Shown: positions 1-11,992 of the stretch, piece after piece
Layout: each line of letters starts with the position of its first letter
Position numbering within the stretch: position 1 is the first letter of the stretch
Assembly (NCBI GenBank): GCA_003427395.1
Contig: BFEA01000399.1
Coordinates: forward strand, 227,316-275,665
Direction: 5' to 3'
DNA length: 48,350 bases
Origin: Chara braunii
Taxonomy: Eukaryota; Streptophyta; Charophyceae; Charales; Characeae
Notes under the pieces: generated by a model
What the model saw: only the letters and a program-made list of their open reading frames with translations
Databases searched by the model: none
Told to the model about the DNA's origin: nothing
Translations under genes and position numbers: made by a program

Positions 1-71
<71 letters not shown>
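1..71. repeat. (GA)n microsatellite at the window edge
   Basis: Uninterrupted GA dinucleotide repeat from the first base to position 71. It probably continues to the left of the window. A second tract of the same motif lies at 2704-2773. Confidence 0.98.
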
Positions 72-74
<3 letters not shown>

Positions 75-1138
75 ACCACAAAGTAACAATAAAATCCTTA
101 CCGAGAAACAAAATGGAATAGGGAGGAAATATATTGTTAACAATCACAAACCTAAAATTAACAAACCTGGAGCATTGTGTTTCTGATGGAAATTGATAGG
201 GGCGACCAATGTGGGCTACGACCTTACGTACATCAAGACACGTGTCTTTTCCTCGTGATATAGGAAGGGTCGTAAGCGGGAATATTTGTGGAGTCATGGC
301 CGGGATGACCTAACCGGTCTAATCCATACAGGCATCGCCTGACAATTACACATACATTCACCGTTCACAAAACAATTAGTTCAACCCCATCTAGTCGGGA
401 ATCGCCCACGAGAAGCAAATTAAGCAATATGATGTAACTTTCATGCCTAATGTTCCTAATGAAGGATTAACCAAGAAGTTAATGGTCGAGTTCAAGAAGA
501 ACTTTCACTAGAAGCAAATGCTTGTCCTTCAAAACGATATAAAAGGGAGATTGGAAAGAGACCAAAAGTACGCTTCCAGAGGATCGTATTTTTGTGCTAA
601 TCATGCAAACGAAAACTCGTAGAAATAATCAACAATCTAAACTGAATATTCCGTCAGGTGATTGTCGATCGATTAAAGGGAAACCCGAAAGAGACGAATC
701 GAGTGAGAATGTGTTGAAGAGAAGGAAAACTCATTCATATATCCCATTGGCTCACATCATCAGCAAGTTCGTAGGCAGGCAAACCACGTCTCGATATGTT
801 TAAGGGCATCGAGGTGTATGGCATCCTCTCAAAGCAATAAGAAAAACAAAGATCTTTATGAGTTGAATCGCTTTAATAGAGTGTTCATTCCAAAACCCTT
901 CGAGCACACGCTTGCCTTAATCACGGTCGCAGACAGGTCATACTTCTTCCCACACGAAGGACACTCTCAAATCAATCAAAAGGGGGAAAGGGAGGTGAAG
1001 GAGTACATAGGAGTTGGAGTACTTCGTTTCCTTAATCGGCGAGAGCGTTGCAAGCCCCCTTGTTATTATCATTCCGATGAGTAGAATATTGTAACGAGTG
1101 ATATGAGCACCCCTTTGGTGAGGGCCAGGGAGGGTGAT
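72..1138. other. Intergenic sequence, no gene recognised
   Basis: Open frames here are short (under 90 codons), carry no recognisable motif and overlap frames on the other strand. I see no splice-linked coding pattern and no RNA gene. It is the left flank of the hAT-type insertion that begins at 1147. Confidence 0.5.
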
Positions 1139-2369
1139 CCCGAAAGCAGAGATGAGCAACGGGTACCCAGACCCACACCCACCCACGAGGCATTGGGTCA
1201 GGTGTGGGTCTTGATAAGCTGCCATGGGTGGGATGATGGTGGGTCTAGGCGTGTCAGCCTGGGTGGGTGATGGGCGGGTCAACGTTAGGCCTGGGGAACC
1301 GAAATGGGTGCATGATAGGTAGGTGAGAGCTCGGCCTGGGGCACCCGACCCACAGACCCAGGATAACCCATAAGAACATCTCCCCTCCCCCCTCATACAT
1401 ATTTTCCAATTGTGGTCCAACTGTGGACTTCAAAAGTTGGAGGCCCATGAAATGAAAAGTTTCCGTACGGGCTAGCTCAGTTGGTTTGAGCACGTAAGTA
1501 GCACTTAGGAGGCCGTGGGTTCGAGACCAGACATCGTCCTTTCGATTAACTGTGGCCTCCTGGGTATGCTTCGGGTTCAGCAGCGGGGACGGTTGGCTTG
1601 GTCTCCTGACTGGTTGTGGAAGTGATTTAGGTGCTTTCCAACTGGTGGCAGGTGTTAGGAGGTAGGGTACTACTCCCCTCATAGAGTAGAGGTTGTCCTG
1701 GAAACTGGATGCTGCGCGTTAGAACCATAACCCTTAGGATTCCCTACTTGACTTGGTGCATATTAGGTAGTGTGAGGTAAAATGACGATGAGAGAAGAAA
1801 ATAGTATAGCAAAGGAAGTTGTCCCCCGATTCTTAAAGCAAAAAAAGAAAGGAAAGTCTCCACCCTGGGGCACCCTGGAAAAAAAAATTGTGGTCCTCAG
1901 AAAAAAGAGTTGCGCCAGTGGCAAATCAAAATTTGGGATCCTCCTTGAAAAAATGTGTTACGCTCTACCGGCTGCAGCTGGACTACAGCCCAACAATGTG
2001 ATGTTCGCTCTGATTACAAAACAGGAGATCGAACCTAACCACATCAGGTGGCAAGGTTCGCTCCCCAATTTCAAACTTGTGGAGCGCTTCGAATTTTTGT
2101 GCCATCATCCAAGAACGGTGCGAGGTGGAGATGCTTTGAATTAAAGGGCAGTAGTGGGTCACGGGTGTGGGTGGGTTAAGGTGAAGGTTTCTTACGGGTG
2201 ACGGGCGGGTTGGGTGTGAGAGAAAATTTTTAAGAAAACACGTGTGTGGGTTGGGTCACCTTAAGAGTTTTTTTTTTTTTTTTTTCGAGGGCGGGCTGTA
2301 CTTAAGAAAATGTGAGCGGGTTGGGTGAAGTGTCAATTCCAAAAACAAATGCTCATCTCTGCCAGAAAG
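1139..2369. mobile_element. Non-autonomous hAT-superfamily element with 8-bp target duplications
   Basis: The element proper is 1147-2361 (1,215 bp). It starts CAGAGATGAGCA (1147-1158) and ends with the exact inverse TGCTCATCTCTG (2350-2361), a 12-bp perfect terminal inverted repeat of the CAGxGATG type used by plant hAT elements. It is flanked by CCCGAAAG (1139-1146) and CCAGAAAG (2362-2369): an 8-bp target site duplication with one mismatch, the size hAT transposases make. The subterminal regions (1159-1350 and 2150-2345) are full of GGGT/ACCC motifs in opposite orientation, resembling hAT subterminal binding sites. No transposase frame is present, so it would depend on an enzyme made elsewhere. 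A tRNA-like segment (1466-1535) lies inside. Confidence 0.8.
1466..1535 (+). mobile_element. tRNA-related sequence, probable SINE head
   Basis: A tRNA-like D arm is visible: T-A followed by GCTC (1475-1478), the loop AGTTGGTTT and GAGC (1488-1491), which matches the pol III A box. A B box GGTTCGAGACC follows at 1518-1528, about 45 bases downstream as in tRNAs. The T stem and acceptor stem do not pair, so this is not a working tRNA. The unrelated sequence that follows to about 1730 could be a SINE body, but I found no target duplication or tail to set its limits. It lies within the hAT element. Confidence 0.5.
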
Positions 2370-2699
2370 ATCTGAGCGCATGCATCAGAGATCAATAAAC
2401 GAAAAGCACATTCATTCATTCACCACCCATGCACATAAACATTCATTCGAAGAATAACAACAATGGAAAGAAGAAACACGATCACTCGTGATACTCGCAC
2501 AAGGACCCAACTTGCAAGAACCCATCCGATCAGATGACTTCACCTTCGTTCGCGTTTTTACGGTTATGCGCCCAGCGCAGTCCAGCAAGCGAGAAGGCGA
2601 GGTGAAATACGACATACATATGCACTATTTTCCAGCGAAATCACATGTAAGTGTCTGTAAGTCGGGCACATAATGACCATTCACTCATGCATACATTTG

Positions 2700-2703
<4 letters not shown>

Positions 2704-2773
<70 letters not shown>
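2704..2773. repeat. (GA)n microsatellite
   Basis: About 35 uninterrupted GA units. Long open frames on either strand through it (Arg-Glu or Ser-Leu repeats) are products of the dinucleotide repeat and not genes. Confidence 0.98.
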
Positions 2774-2776
<3 letters not shown>

Positions 2777-5700
2777 TATAACCACTCGCTCGACTTTTTT
2801 TTTCCCTTCAGAACATTAGGGCCCCATAGGTTGGGGGGGGCATCAATTCGGTTGCTTATTACCGTCAAGCATAGAAGTGGTCAGAGGAATGAGACGAAAC
2901 GAGGTTTTCGAAGGGGTATTAGGTCGGGCGGAGACCTGGCTAGCATGCAACAGGGAAAGGGGGCGTCAAACTCATGGCCCGCCCCTGCCCGCTTAGTAGA
3001 CTGCTAAGAGGCCAATATGCACCATGCACAAGTGGTTAACAGGGACCCCCACTTTTCAGCCCCAGGTTAAAACCTCCAACACTGAAAAGTGCATTTGGTT
3101 TGTTTTTTTTTTAGCTTTTTTTTGCCCTTTTTTATTTTTGGTCAAGGTCTGTGTGTGTCAAGTTTGGTGTTTGTTGGGGTCTTGGAGATGACTGTTTTGG
3201 CCAGCCCTAAAAATCCTGAAAAAGTGAAAAAGTAAAATTTGCATGAAAACACACTTTGCCTTGGGGTTTTAGGCCCCCATTTTTTCACTTTTGTTTTTTG
3301 CTGTTGGTTTCTTTGGTGTCCACTCTATGGACTTCTCATGTGCATGATGGTTTCTACTAGCCCCCCTCCCCTCTGTTCCCCGATTTGTTACGTTGTCGCT
3401 CTCCCAGTATTCAACACCCTCGCACCTTCCCCATTCCCCGATCTTGATTCCACCTTTACCCTATCCCCCCCCCCCTCCCTCGCTCCCATCCCCATTTCCG
3501 CCCAATGAATGACCCCTTGAGTGTGTCCTCCTTCCCTACTTTGTCTAACCCTCTAATTGAGGTCCCGTTCTTGTTCCAGCTAGCCCTAATACATTGTGTA
3601 TCTGGTTCCTACTTCCCTACGTGCAAGTGAGGTTAAGTCTTATTTTCCACTTAAAAGTTTGTCGTTGTCAGCACCAGTGACTCAGTGCGCATGCATCTGC
3701 CCATCCCATCTCCCATCTAGGAGGACGCGTAAGAGCCCAAGGATTGTGATGTCGAATCCATCAACAGTTCTTCCAAGTCTGAAAGGTCCACTGTAGGCCC
3801 TAGGTCCAGCACCCATTGCCACTCGCCGGGTTGATCCCCGATTCTGACCACACTGTCATAGTTTTCCCATGCCCGCTTCAGAAAGGTTTCATCGCCCTCC
3901 ATTTTTGTGGCGGACATCCGCCGCCAGCACCACCTAAAGGTTTCTTAGAGCAACCGCTTTTAATGACGGGAGGGAGCCTTTCCAATCGCTGAAGTTGGCA
4001 GTCATTCTACGGGCTCAGATAACTGTCATGAACGCCCCACGCACTGTGTCTGTGGCATAGGCTTTTGCTGTGTTGTAGGCCCCTCCTGCAAGCACTGGGC
4101 CCACAACCACCACTGATTGCCAATTATCCTCCTAGCGGACCGGCGCCCTGCCACCATCTATCATTCTCCAGTAGGACCAGAGCTCATGGTGGAGCAGGCA
4201 GTCTAGCCACAACTGTCAGGGGGACTCCACAATGTCATCGCAACATGGGTTAGTAAGGTTTGTGCCAGCCCTTATTGTTGTGAGCCATTGTCGTGTCGGG
4301 ACAACTATCTGCAACGTGAGCCACAACAGGACCGCTTGATTTTGGTCAGGAAGCGCTTGGAGGAGGCGGCACAAGGTATGCCATCAGTGCTAGTCTCATG
4401 GGATGCTGTCAGCCTCGATTGAACCCTTGGCCGCCCATCTCGTTGTCATCTTGGCAGGCATTAGCACAATGAGCAGTTGGTCACAATATATTATACGGTT
4501 GGTCTCCTAATGCGGCTGCATGCCTTTCTTCTGGGAGTTTCCTGCACTTTAGGTCCACATCGAGGGGTCAACCACCAGGTGGAGGGGGCAGATGTGGGCA
4601 CAAAACGGTTGGTATGTCACAGTCCCTGCAACCCGATGGTCTCTCATAACGCAAGTCAGGCACACCATGTCGTCTTGGACCAGTCCGTGTCGACTTGAAC
4701 ATTTTTTCATAGGGTCCTTTGTCGCCTTCCCGGCGGGCTGCTACCACATCCAGGTTGTAGTCAAGAACTAGTGCACCTCCACCGGGTGTTCACTCAGAGG
4801 ATAAGACGAAAAAGACGTGAAACCTTCCGCTCTCGAGCTATGGCTCCAGGCCAACCAACCAGTCAACAACCACTTCTCACCTCGCTCAAGCACTGATAAT
4901 CCCAGTCGCCACGTGACTAGCGCTAACCCAAACAATCATCACCCCGTCCATCCAACTACTGCACGGATTCGCCTAGATCCTGCAGGCCATTGCAACGATC
5001 CCACACGCAATCCAACAAAGTTGCATCCAACTCGTAAGGACTTTCCAATCCACTGATCAACACCTCGACTTAGCCACTACTCCAGCGAAGATGGCAGATG
5101 CATTGTGAGAGAGCAAAAAAAACGTGCTTGTGGGATTCATAGTTGTGAAGGAATCGGAGAAGGTATGATGATGAGAGATAAAGGAGGGGGAAGAAAAAGA
5201 GGGGGGAGGCACAGGAGCGGGCCATGTCAATTCGATGGTAGTATAGATAGCCAATCAGATCGCAAAATGAGAAATTTAGAGCCTCCTTAGACGTTGTCCT
5301 CTGACTTCTACGGTCACTTCGGGATCAAAGGGGCTTTCGTCATGTAAACGAAGACGGGAAAGGGGGTTACGAGAGACAACATGGAAGGAATAAAAGGTGT
5401 GAATGAAAGAGGAAGAAATCAGTTACGGCTTGCCGATGATGACACGAAGAAAGGGGGTTGGAAGTGCGAGAAAAGATTGCATGCAAAAGATGCATTCGCA
5501 TAGATCGTAAAGGCACCAAAACAGTTACATGAAATGTTAGTGAAGTTGCGCCTAATTTCTAAAGCCAAATTGAAATTGAAAAGTTCAAATGGAAATTCCT
5601 TACGCACCCACTTGAATTCCTAGTCCAATTCCTATTCTAATATCCATCAATGCCTCCAAAACTTACATGCACAAAGAAAGGATTTGATACAAAGTATTCC

Positions 5701-5870
5701 GACAGACTATCATGATGTCAAAAATTTGAAAAGCCTCAAAGAAACTATTTCCTAGTGTGCTTGCTAAGGGGCGTCCTAACTGAAACAAAAACTCAACCCA
5801 ATTGCAAGGACAATTTCAAAAGTTGCAAGGAAAAAAAAATAAAAAAATTGGATGAAGCGACACAAACCAA
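2774..5870. other. Intergenic sequence, no gene recognised
   Basis: Contains homopolymer-rich stretches (T runs near 3100-3130, C run near 3467) and many short frames with no family signature. A weak tRNA-like patch near 3010-3075 (AGTGGTTAACAGG, then GGTTAAAACC) might be an old SINE but is too degenerate to call. Confidence 0.45.
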
Positions 5871-5878
5871 CCCCGAAC

Positions 5879-6084
5879 TGCATCAAGGACAAACCCTGAA
5901 AATTTGCATTGACCCGAAAAGCACAAGTGTACAACCCCAAATTGGTATGAACATCGACATAGGCACATGAGGCCCCTAACCCCATCCAGGACAAGCCCTG
6001 AACAATTGGGTTGGATCCGAAAATCACAAGTGTACAACCCCAAATTGGTATGAACATTGACGTAGTAGGCACGTGGGGGAAATG
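5879..6084. repeat. Two-unit tandem repeat, period about 103 bp
   Basis: The block ending in ACAAGTGTACAACCCC plus AAATTGGTATGAACAT occurs at about 5923-5955 and again at about 6026-6058. The homology extends over the whole 103-bp unit with scattered substitutions. On the minus strand both units give similar peptides (NLGLYTC), but the frame breaks between them, so I do not call a protein. Confidence 0.75.
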
Positions 6085-6704
6085 CAATCTGCACCGAGTA
6101 GACGAATTGGAACTGCATTTGGAGCAAGGCATGCACGAAACAAGGTAATGATGTTACCACTTTCATCGGCGAACAACTGAACCCTTGGAACCTCGACCTT
6201 CCACCATTACTGATGGGGTAAGACTATGCCTTCACCATTTCACTACGATGGCATGCATTTCACCGAAAGGAAAGGCCTGATCATTGGGAGTCCATTCCAA
6301 AAAACAAAAGGGGTTGAGAAACCAGTTCACGCATGTAACTCGTGCACCACATGGTGCTGGCGTACCAAGGGTCCATTCGGTTTCGGGATCTCTCCCGCCA
6401 TGTAGGTTGTGCTTCCGATGGACTTTCGGATCATGGTCCCTCCACAACAACTTCAACCGTTGTCAGATTGTAAGGAGTCCAATCGATCGGACGAACGGGA
6501 TTAGCCCGCTCCCTCAGTCACCAAAGTTCCCTCTTCCCTGAGTCCCCGTGAAAGAGCGGGATGAACGCGAGATCAAGATCGAGTTCATTTCTCTCAAATT
6601 GATTCACTTTTGTTTGTTGGCGGCCTTCTGAGTATCCACAAAAATATCCCTTACAGGTTGTTCCGTGCTTTTTCATCTCTTTCAGAATCTTATCCGTAAT
6701 TTTG

Positions 6705-7620
6705 TTATTTCCCTTGTCTAATTTTGTGCTTTTTCAAAGTATTATTGGGACTGAGGAAAGGACCCCAATTCAATTTTTTATTACAATCCAAGCTCCCCAA
6801 TTTTTTTCCTGGTTCCATCCAAGTGAGATCGAACCGTTGTTTAGAAACATCTGACTCTGTTCTTAGTTTGTCCTTAAGGTCCCGCCAAGCCTGATGTATG
6901 TTAGATCTAATTGTCTCTATGATGTTTTCTGCTTGCTGGTATCCAAAACTGTGTTTGTGCCTCTCGTGAGAGCACCTGACCCTCCAGATTGTCATGACCG
7001 GTTCCAGTTGGGTGCAGCTAAACAGGGTATCCTCAAAATTGCTCAAAGTAGACTGGAGGGATGGTATCCATGAAGCTTTTACTTTGTCCTTCAGGTGGCC
7101 TCTTGGTCTTAGCATATGATAAGTTGATTTGACTGTTGAACCCCCAGTACCTTTCCCATATGTCGGCCACGGGCAATGTCGAAGGCCCAAAACAAAAAAC
7201 GGGTCGCCGATTCGATTTATCAATGACGGCCCTCCCTGCTTGGCTACCTCGTAACCCTGCGCGTCTCAGACTTCAAGCGGGGAAAGGCACTGGTGGTTTA
7301 ACGAGTGCAATGATCTCACACACATGATATAGGGCATACTCACACTAGGCCCTCAAAATCACAAAATGAGCGGCCAGATTAAGTCGTTAAAGCCACAAGA
7401 CTAGATCTTGCCGCTTATTTTGTGATTTTGTGATTTTGAGGGTCTAGTGTAAGTATACTCTCACCCTTACCCATCAAGCTTGTCCAGACCTCATTGGCAG
7501 AGTCCAAGGCCAGTTTGTCTATTGGTTTAAATGTTAGCCATTGGTCCCTATACCTCAAAACTCTGAGCCTGAACACTTGATGGAGGGGGTAACAATTTAA
7601 TGTCCTAAAGTCTTCTTTTT
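6705..7620 (-). pseudogene. LINE (non-LTR retrotransposon) C-terminal remnant
   Basis: The minus strand carries the tail of a LINE pol protein. The upstream piece (about 7480-7620) reads coherently (VFRLRVLRYRDQWLTF, then LALDSANEVWTSLMGKG). The main open piece (6705-7223) contains IWRVRCSHERHKHSFGYQQ followed by ETIRSNIHQAWRDLKDKL. The second part matches, residue pattern for residue pattern, the plus-strand LINE fragment at 16342-16827 (IWQMRCSAKRQEITFGHHH, then ETIQSNLVKAGRKLLEEV), so the two come from one family. Between the pieces lies a 125-bp foldback element (7337-7461) plus stops and frame changes, so it is dead. RT and endonuclease domains are absent. Confidence 0.6.
7337..7461. mobile_element. 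Small foldback element inserted in a LINE remnant
   Basis: Near-palindrome: CACACTAGGCCCTCAAAATC plus ACAAAATGAGCGGC on the left matches the inverse GCCGCTTATTTTGTGATTTT ... GAGGGTCTAGTGTAAGTAT on the right. The arms are about 35 bp around a 30-bp centre, and the right arm has an extra 8-bp TGATTTTG unit. No coding capacity. It sits inside the minus-strand LINE fragment. I could not define target duplications. Confidence 0.7.
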
Positions 7621-10060
7621 TTGTAGAGACTTGATCATGGACATATGAGAATCACCTTTGGCACTCGGCCATGTGGTAGAGGCCTCGTAATATTATGGGA
7701 CTCCCTCCCAACCTACCTCTTTCGTAATTTATCCCGGCACACTCCTACTCCCACTATCTGTGACGTACCAACTTTCGTACCCGAATGATCTTTTGAAGCC
7801 CCGAGTTGGTGTCGTTCTGACTCGTCGGATTTTTCTTGGGCTCTTTTCGGGTACCCCTTCTTTTTGCTATCTCTTCAGCGCATGGAATCGTGAGCTAACC
7901 AAGCCCGCTCATGTCTGAGACGACGTTTCTTTTCGACTTCTTGGCAATTTTCTTCGGCAATCCATGCATCTACGTAGGAATTACGCCCGCCTTAGCAAGC
8001 GCGCTAGGAATTTTGCTCGACAGTTGGAAACTCCGGAACTTACGGGCACTCTTCCCACTAACGTGTCCTTTTCTTGCAAATGCATGTTCCCGCCCACACC
8101 CTTGAAAGATCTGTGAATTTTCTATAGGAAGTTAGATAAACGTAGGATTTTCATGTGCTCAATTCCGCGCGCCAATATTGCTTTTGAAATTTTCAATCTC
8201 GAAGTACCTTTGGAACCAAAATGGTTGGAACGTAATTGTTTCAGTGCTTTTTTTTTTTTTTTTTTGCACCAGCGCCATGCATGCAAGCTTTCCCCGCTTC
8301 CCACTATGACCCATGTAATTTTTATCCTCCTCCTCTTCGCGCCTTCTCTCCTTCACCCGTAACTGTTTTCCATCCCCTCTCCTCTCGCAGTTCGCCCTTA
8401 CTCCTCGTTTAAATCTTGGTTCCACTCCGCACTACCTTTCACGCTAGTATCCTCCTTCCACCTCCATCCCCTTACTAGAACTCCCTATCGATCCCCCTCA
8501 AAGCATTCGAAGTCGTAAGGCGACGGCGTGTAGGGAGGATACTTCCCGCATGCTGTGATCCGATTGGCTTCCAAGAAACCCACAGGGATTGATGACTTTC
8601 CCCGCGCAATTAACCCAAACGCCCCCCTCACCCCATCTTGCCTCTGCCTCACTCTCCTCCATCTTCTATTCCCCTCTTCGCAACTATAAAACCCGCAAGC
8701 GCATCAGAAAAGCTTTCTCTCAACCCATCTGCCAGCTTCAGGGTTGTCGTGGCTAGGTGATGTGCAAGTAGCAAGTCGGAAAGTCCTGACAAGCCGACTG
8801 CAGTGTATGCATGACTGTGCGTCGGGTGGCGACGACGAACTGTGGGATCTGGGCAAGTTGGTGAAAAGGCTGAGTTGGCGAGGTGACAATCACTATGGTT
8901 TGGAGGATGGTACGTGGCGGCCGGGATCGTCAGTACCTGGATGAGGAGGCTCTATGTGTACGAGTGGTTGCCTGGCTAGGGGCCAGTATATCAAAGAGCA
9001 AAATAGTCGAATGCTCTCCCTCCATATTGTCTGTATGGCTTGAGATTTCACTGATCTTGCTCGCCCCTATTGAATTCAATCGGAACTCGTAAACGAGCAT
9101 CATTGAACTCAAAGGGACCAGCGAGCTCCAGGAGGTCCTATCGACTTTTTTTTTTTTGGTTGTTGATGTGTCTCTCGAATAACTAAGGACTCACGCATGC
9201 ACATGCACATTGATTATGTTAACTAAGCTATAATCTCACAGAGATTATGGGAATGCATGCTTATTACTCTCTTGGTGAATGATAATTGTTGTTCTGACTG
9301 GATTGGACTCACACTTTTCCTTTTGATCAGTTCACTGAATGGATGAAATGCAATAAGGTCTGTAGTATCGCGACTGGTTGCTTTTGTGATTGAACAGTCG
9401 ATCGGATAGACTCTCGTACTTAGAACTCACTTCTGCCATGTGGACCAATTGTTCCGACCCGTCCAGGTATCGACTCCCTGCATCCCCATCGCAGTTATTC
9501 TCGTACAACGAGGAAAAGATACGCGTATGCAAGTGGGACGTACGGGAAGCCATCGCCAAGATCGGCAGACGCTATTATTTTCACCTGACACAAGGTGCTC
9601 TAGATTCGTAGGCGCTGGTTTTGTCATTATCAATACTCACTTCCCTCTGTACTCATGGTTATTGCCTTTTAACGAGTTGATCGTCATCTCGTGGGCGGTA
9701 GTAGTGATTGTCGCCGCGCAAAGCGTTATCGGAAAAGGGGCTTCCACTACCGAACACGTGGTGAAGACGAACATAAGGAACGAGCAGCCCGGTTGAGGCC
9801 ATCCACGTCGAATTCCGAGCTCTTTAACAAGCGACATTGGGATTTGATTCAAAAACGAGATCCCACGTATGTACCTTGGCCCTTCCACTCTAAAAGACAG
9901 TCAGTAGCCCGCATGAAGGTTCATCCATACTTTTTGGATTGAATGGATGTTTGAAAATTACGCGCGTTTGTTTCCTTCCCATGTGGTGATGACACTTTCT
10001 CACTAAACCGGAACCACATGGGGAACTTCAGTCTGTCTTTTTCCCCACACTCAATTTTCC
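7621..10060. other. Intergenic sequence, no gene recognised
   Basis: No convincing exon. At 7700-7760 there is a fragment (CAACCTACCTCTTTCGTAAT plus CACTCCTACTCCC) of the arm of the foldback element at 10 kb. A TATAAAA box at 8685-8691 sits in a pyrimidine-rich, promoter-like context, and the 60-70-codon frames that follow resemble no family; this could be a promoter of an unrecognised gene or chance. Confidence 0.4.
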
Positions 10061-10064
10061 AAAA

Positions 10065-10896
10065 ATCCTCGGCACACCCCATTTTTGCTGTCTTTCAGGG
10101 CCTATTCCACACAACTTATCACTCCGACCGGAAGACAGCACAAGGCGTGAGGCTGGACGTCACACTCTCTCCCAACCTACCTCTTTCTTAATTTATCCCG
10201 GCGCACTCCTACTCCCGCTATCCTACCTCAGTATCTACCACTCAGGATCGTCACCCTCCAGCTTGGGGGTGACCTGGCGGTCTTGACCGAAGAGTGGTTG
10301 TAGGTACCAAAGCTAAGTTGAGTCCACCTATGAGACTTGTAGTGAAACATTTGTACCTAGCACCTAAAGTACGGCACACCCCATTTTTGTTGTCTTTTAA
10401 GGCTTATTCTGCACAACTTATCACTCCGACCGGACAACAGCACAGGGTGTGAGGTTGAACGTCACACTCCTTCCCAACCTACCTCTTTCGTAATTTATCC
10501 TGGCGCACTCCTACTCCCGCTATCCTACCTCAGTATCTACTGCTCAGGATCGTCAGTCTCCAGCTTGGGGGTGAACTGACGGTCCTGACCGAACAGTGTG
10601 GGACTCAACTTAGCCCTAGTACCTACAACCATTGTTCGGCCAGGACCGTCAAGTCACCCCCAGGCTGGGGGGTGACGATCCTGAGTGGTAGACACTGAGG
10701 TAGGATAATGGGGGTAATTTCGAAAGAGGTAGGTTCGGAGGGAGACGATCCCGAGTGCACCAGGAGAAATTACGAAAGAGGTAGGTTAGGAGGGAGTGTG
10801 ACGTTCAACCTCACCCTCAATTGACGCATATTTGAGCAAGCCTTGTCGCCAGGTACTTTAGGTGCTCGGTACATACATTTCACTACAAGTCTCATA
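10065..10896. mobile_element. Large foldback (inverted-repeat) element with a duplicated arm
   Basis: Left arm TATGAGACTTGTAGTGAAAC ... GCACCTAAAGTAC (10329-10372) is inverted at 10853-10896. Inside, the segment with CAACCTACCTCTTTCGTAAT and the CTGACGGTCCTGACCGAACA region recurs inverted around a centre near 10600-10635, so about 570 bp can fold into one long hairpin. An additional direct copy of the left arm occupies about 10065-10328, beginning CGGCACACCCCATTTTTGCT. No open frame of note. I infer a MITE-like foldback transposon with an aberrant extra arm. Confidence 0.7.
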
Positions 10897-11083
10897 TATG
10901 GACATATTTTGTGTTCCTATCATTGTGTACACAAATGTTATTATTGTTGTTTTGTTGTTAGGTTGTCCGTTGTGCACATACTACTTGTTTTTTGTTAATT
11001 GTGAACCGAACACAGGAGGCAGCCAACCCAATCAATCCTATGGAGAACCCCACCGACACAAGAGCCCTACTAGCACCGGCCAT

Positions 11084-11752
11084 AGACTGTACCAAGTTTC
11101 ATTATCATCAACTAACAACAAATTTGTCAAAACAGACATATTTTATTTTTTGAACGAAATTGAAAACTCATAAATTGGCCCGATTTAGGTCGATATTTTC
11201 AGCTCCTGAGGGTACATCGTTCTGAAAACACCCTACCCCCTGGATGCAAGCTAAGTCCAGATATATCCAAGGGGGTACGGTGTTTTCAGAACATCGTACC
11301 CCCTGGACTCCAGCTAATTCCAAATACATCCAGGGGGTCCGACGTTTTAAGGACGCCGGACCCTCAAGAGCCTGGAATTTCCACCTAAATCGGGCCAATT
11401 TATAAGGTTTCAATTTCGTTCAAAACATAAAATATGTCCGTTTTGACGAAATTGTTGTTAATTGTTCCTCATTCCATGGGCGGTCTGTAGGGTCGTAGTT
11501 TAGACAGACATCGACTGTAGATTGTACTAAGTCTCACTATCATCAACCGTTCCCAATCTACGGGCGAGCTGTCCTCAGGGGAACCCTTATCCTAACCCCT
11601 CTCGTGCCTAGTGGTTGACCCCTTCAGATCTCTAGCTAGCAACAGACCCCCTACTCTAATCTTTGCCCCAAGAAACCTACCAACACCGGCCACAATATGT
11701 ACTAAGTCACACTCTCATCAACCGTTCCTGAATTTATGGGCGGTGTGTAGGT
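11084..11752 (+). repeat. Three copies of a short dispersed repeat, one split by a MITE
   Basis: A unit reading TGTACTAAGTCTCACTATCA, then TCAACCGTTCC and GGGCGGTCTGTAG-like sequence, appears at about 11084-11108 continued at 11465-11492, at about 11511-11572 and at about 11692-11752. In the first copy the continuity is broken exactly where the 356-bp palindromic element at 11109-11464 sits. Function unknown. Confidence 0.65.
11109..11464. mobile_element. MITE with about 75-bp terminal inverted repeats
   Basis: The left end (TAACAACAAATTTGTCAAAA through CATAAATTGGCCCGATTTAG) is inverted at the right end (CTAAATCGGGCCAATTTATA through GACGAAATTGTTGTTA). The arms are about 75 bp and around 90% identical. 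The centre contains three related GTACCCCCTGGA-type blocks, two in direct and one in inverted orientation. The ends read TA-ACAACAA and TTGTTGT-TA, consistent with a TA target duplication as in Tc1/mariner-type MITEs; this assignment is an inference. No transposase is encoded. Confidence 0.75.
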
Positions 11753-11992
11753 CTCTTGGTCCTGCATCCCACTACGTGAGCGAGTTTTGAGCACACAACT
11801 TCATACATGCAATCTATCAAACCTACTGAGCTACCGTAAAAACTGAACGATTTGTGCGCAATATCGGACTGGAAGGCAAATGAACAATCATCCCCAAGTA
11901 TGCAATCACCCAAAGAACCACTAGAACCAAGAGCATCAGGCAAACATCCCACAAACCAAACCCAACATACAACAACCATGGACTAAGTCTTA

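Noticed and set aside
1466-1535. Functional tRNA gene
   Set aside because: Only the D arm and B box are present; the acceptor and T stems do not pair.
2651-3007. 118-codon plus-strand frame and its minus-strand partner
   Set aside because: Both are produced by the (GA)n repeat, with no coding evidence outside it.
3010-3080. tRNA-derived SINE head
   Set aside because: A- and B-box matches are poor and no arm pairs, no target duplication seen.
10862-11173. 103-codon plus-strand frame with hydrophobic start
   Set aside because: It begins inside a foldback terminal repeat and runs into the MITE at 11109; no family resemblance.
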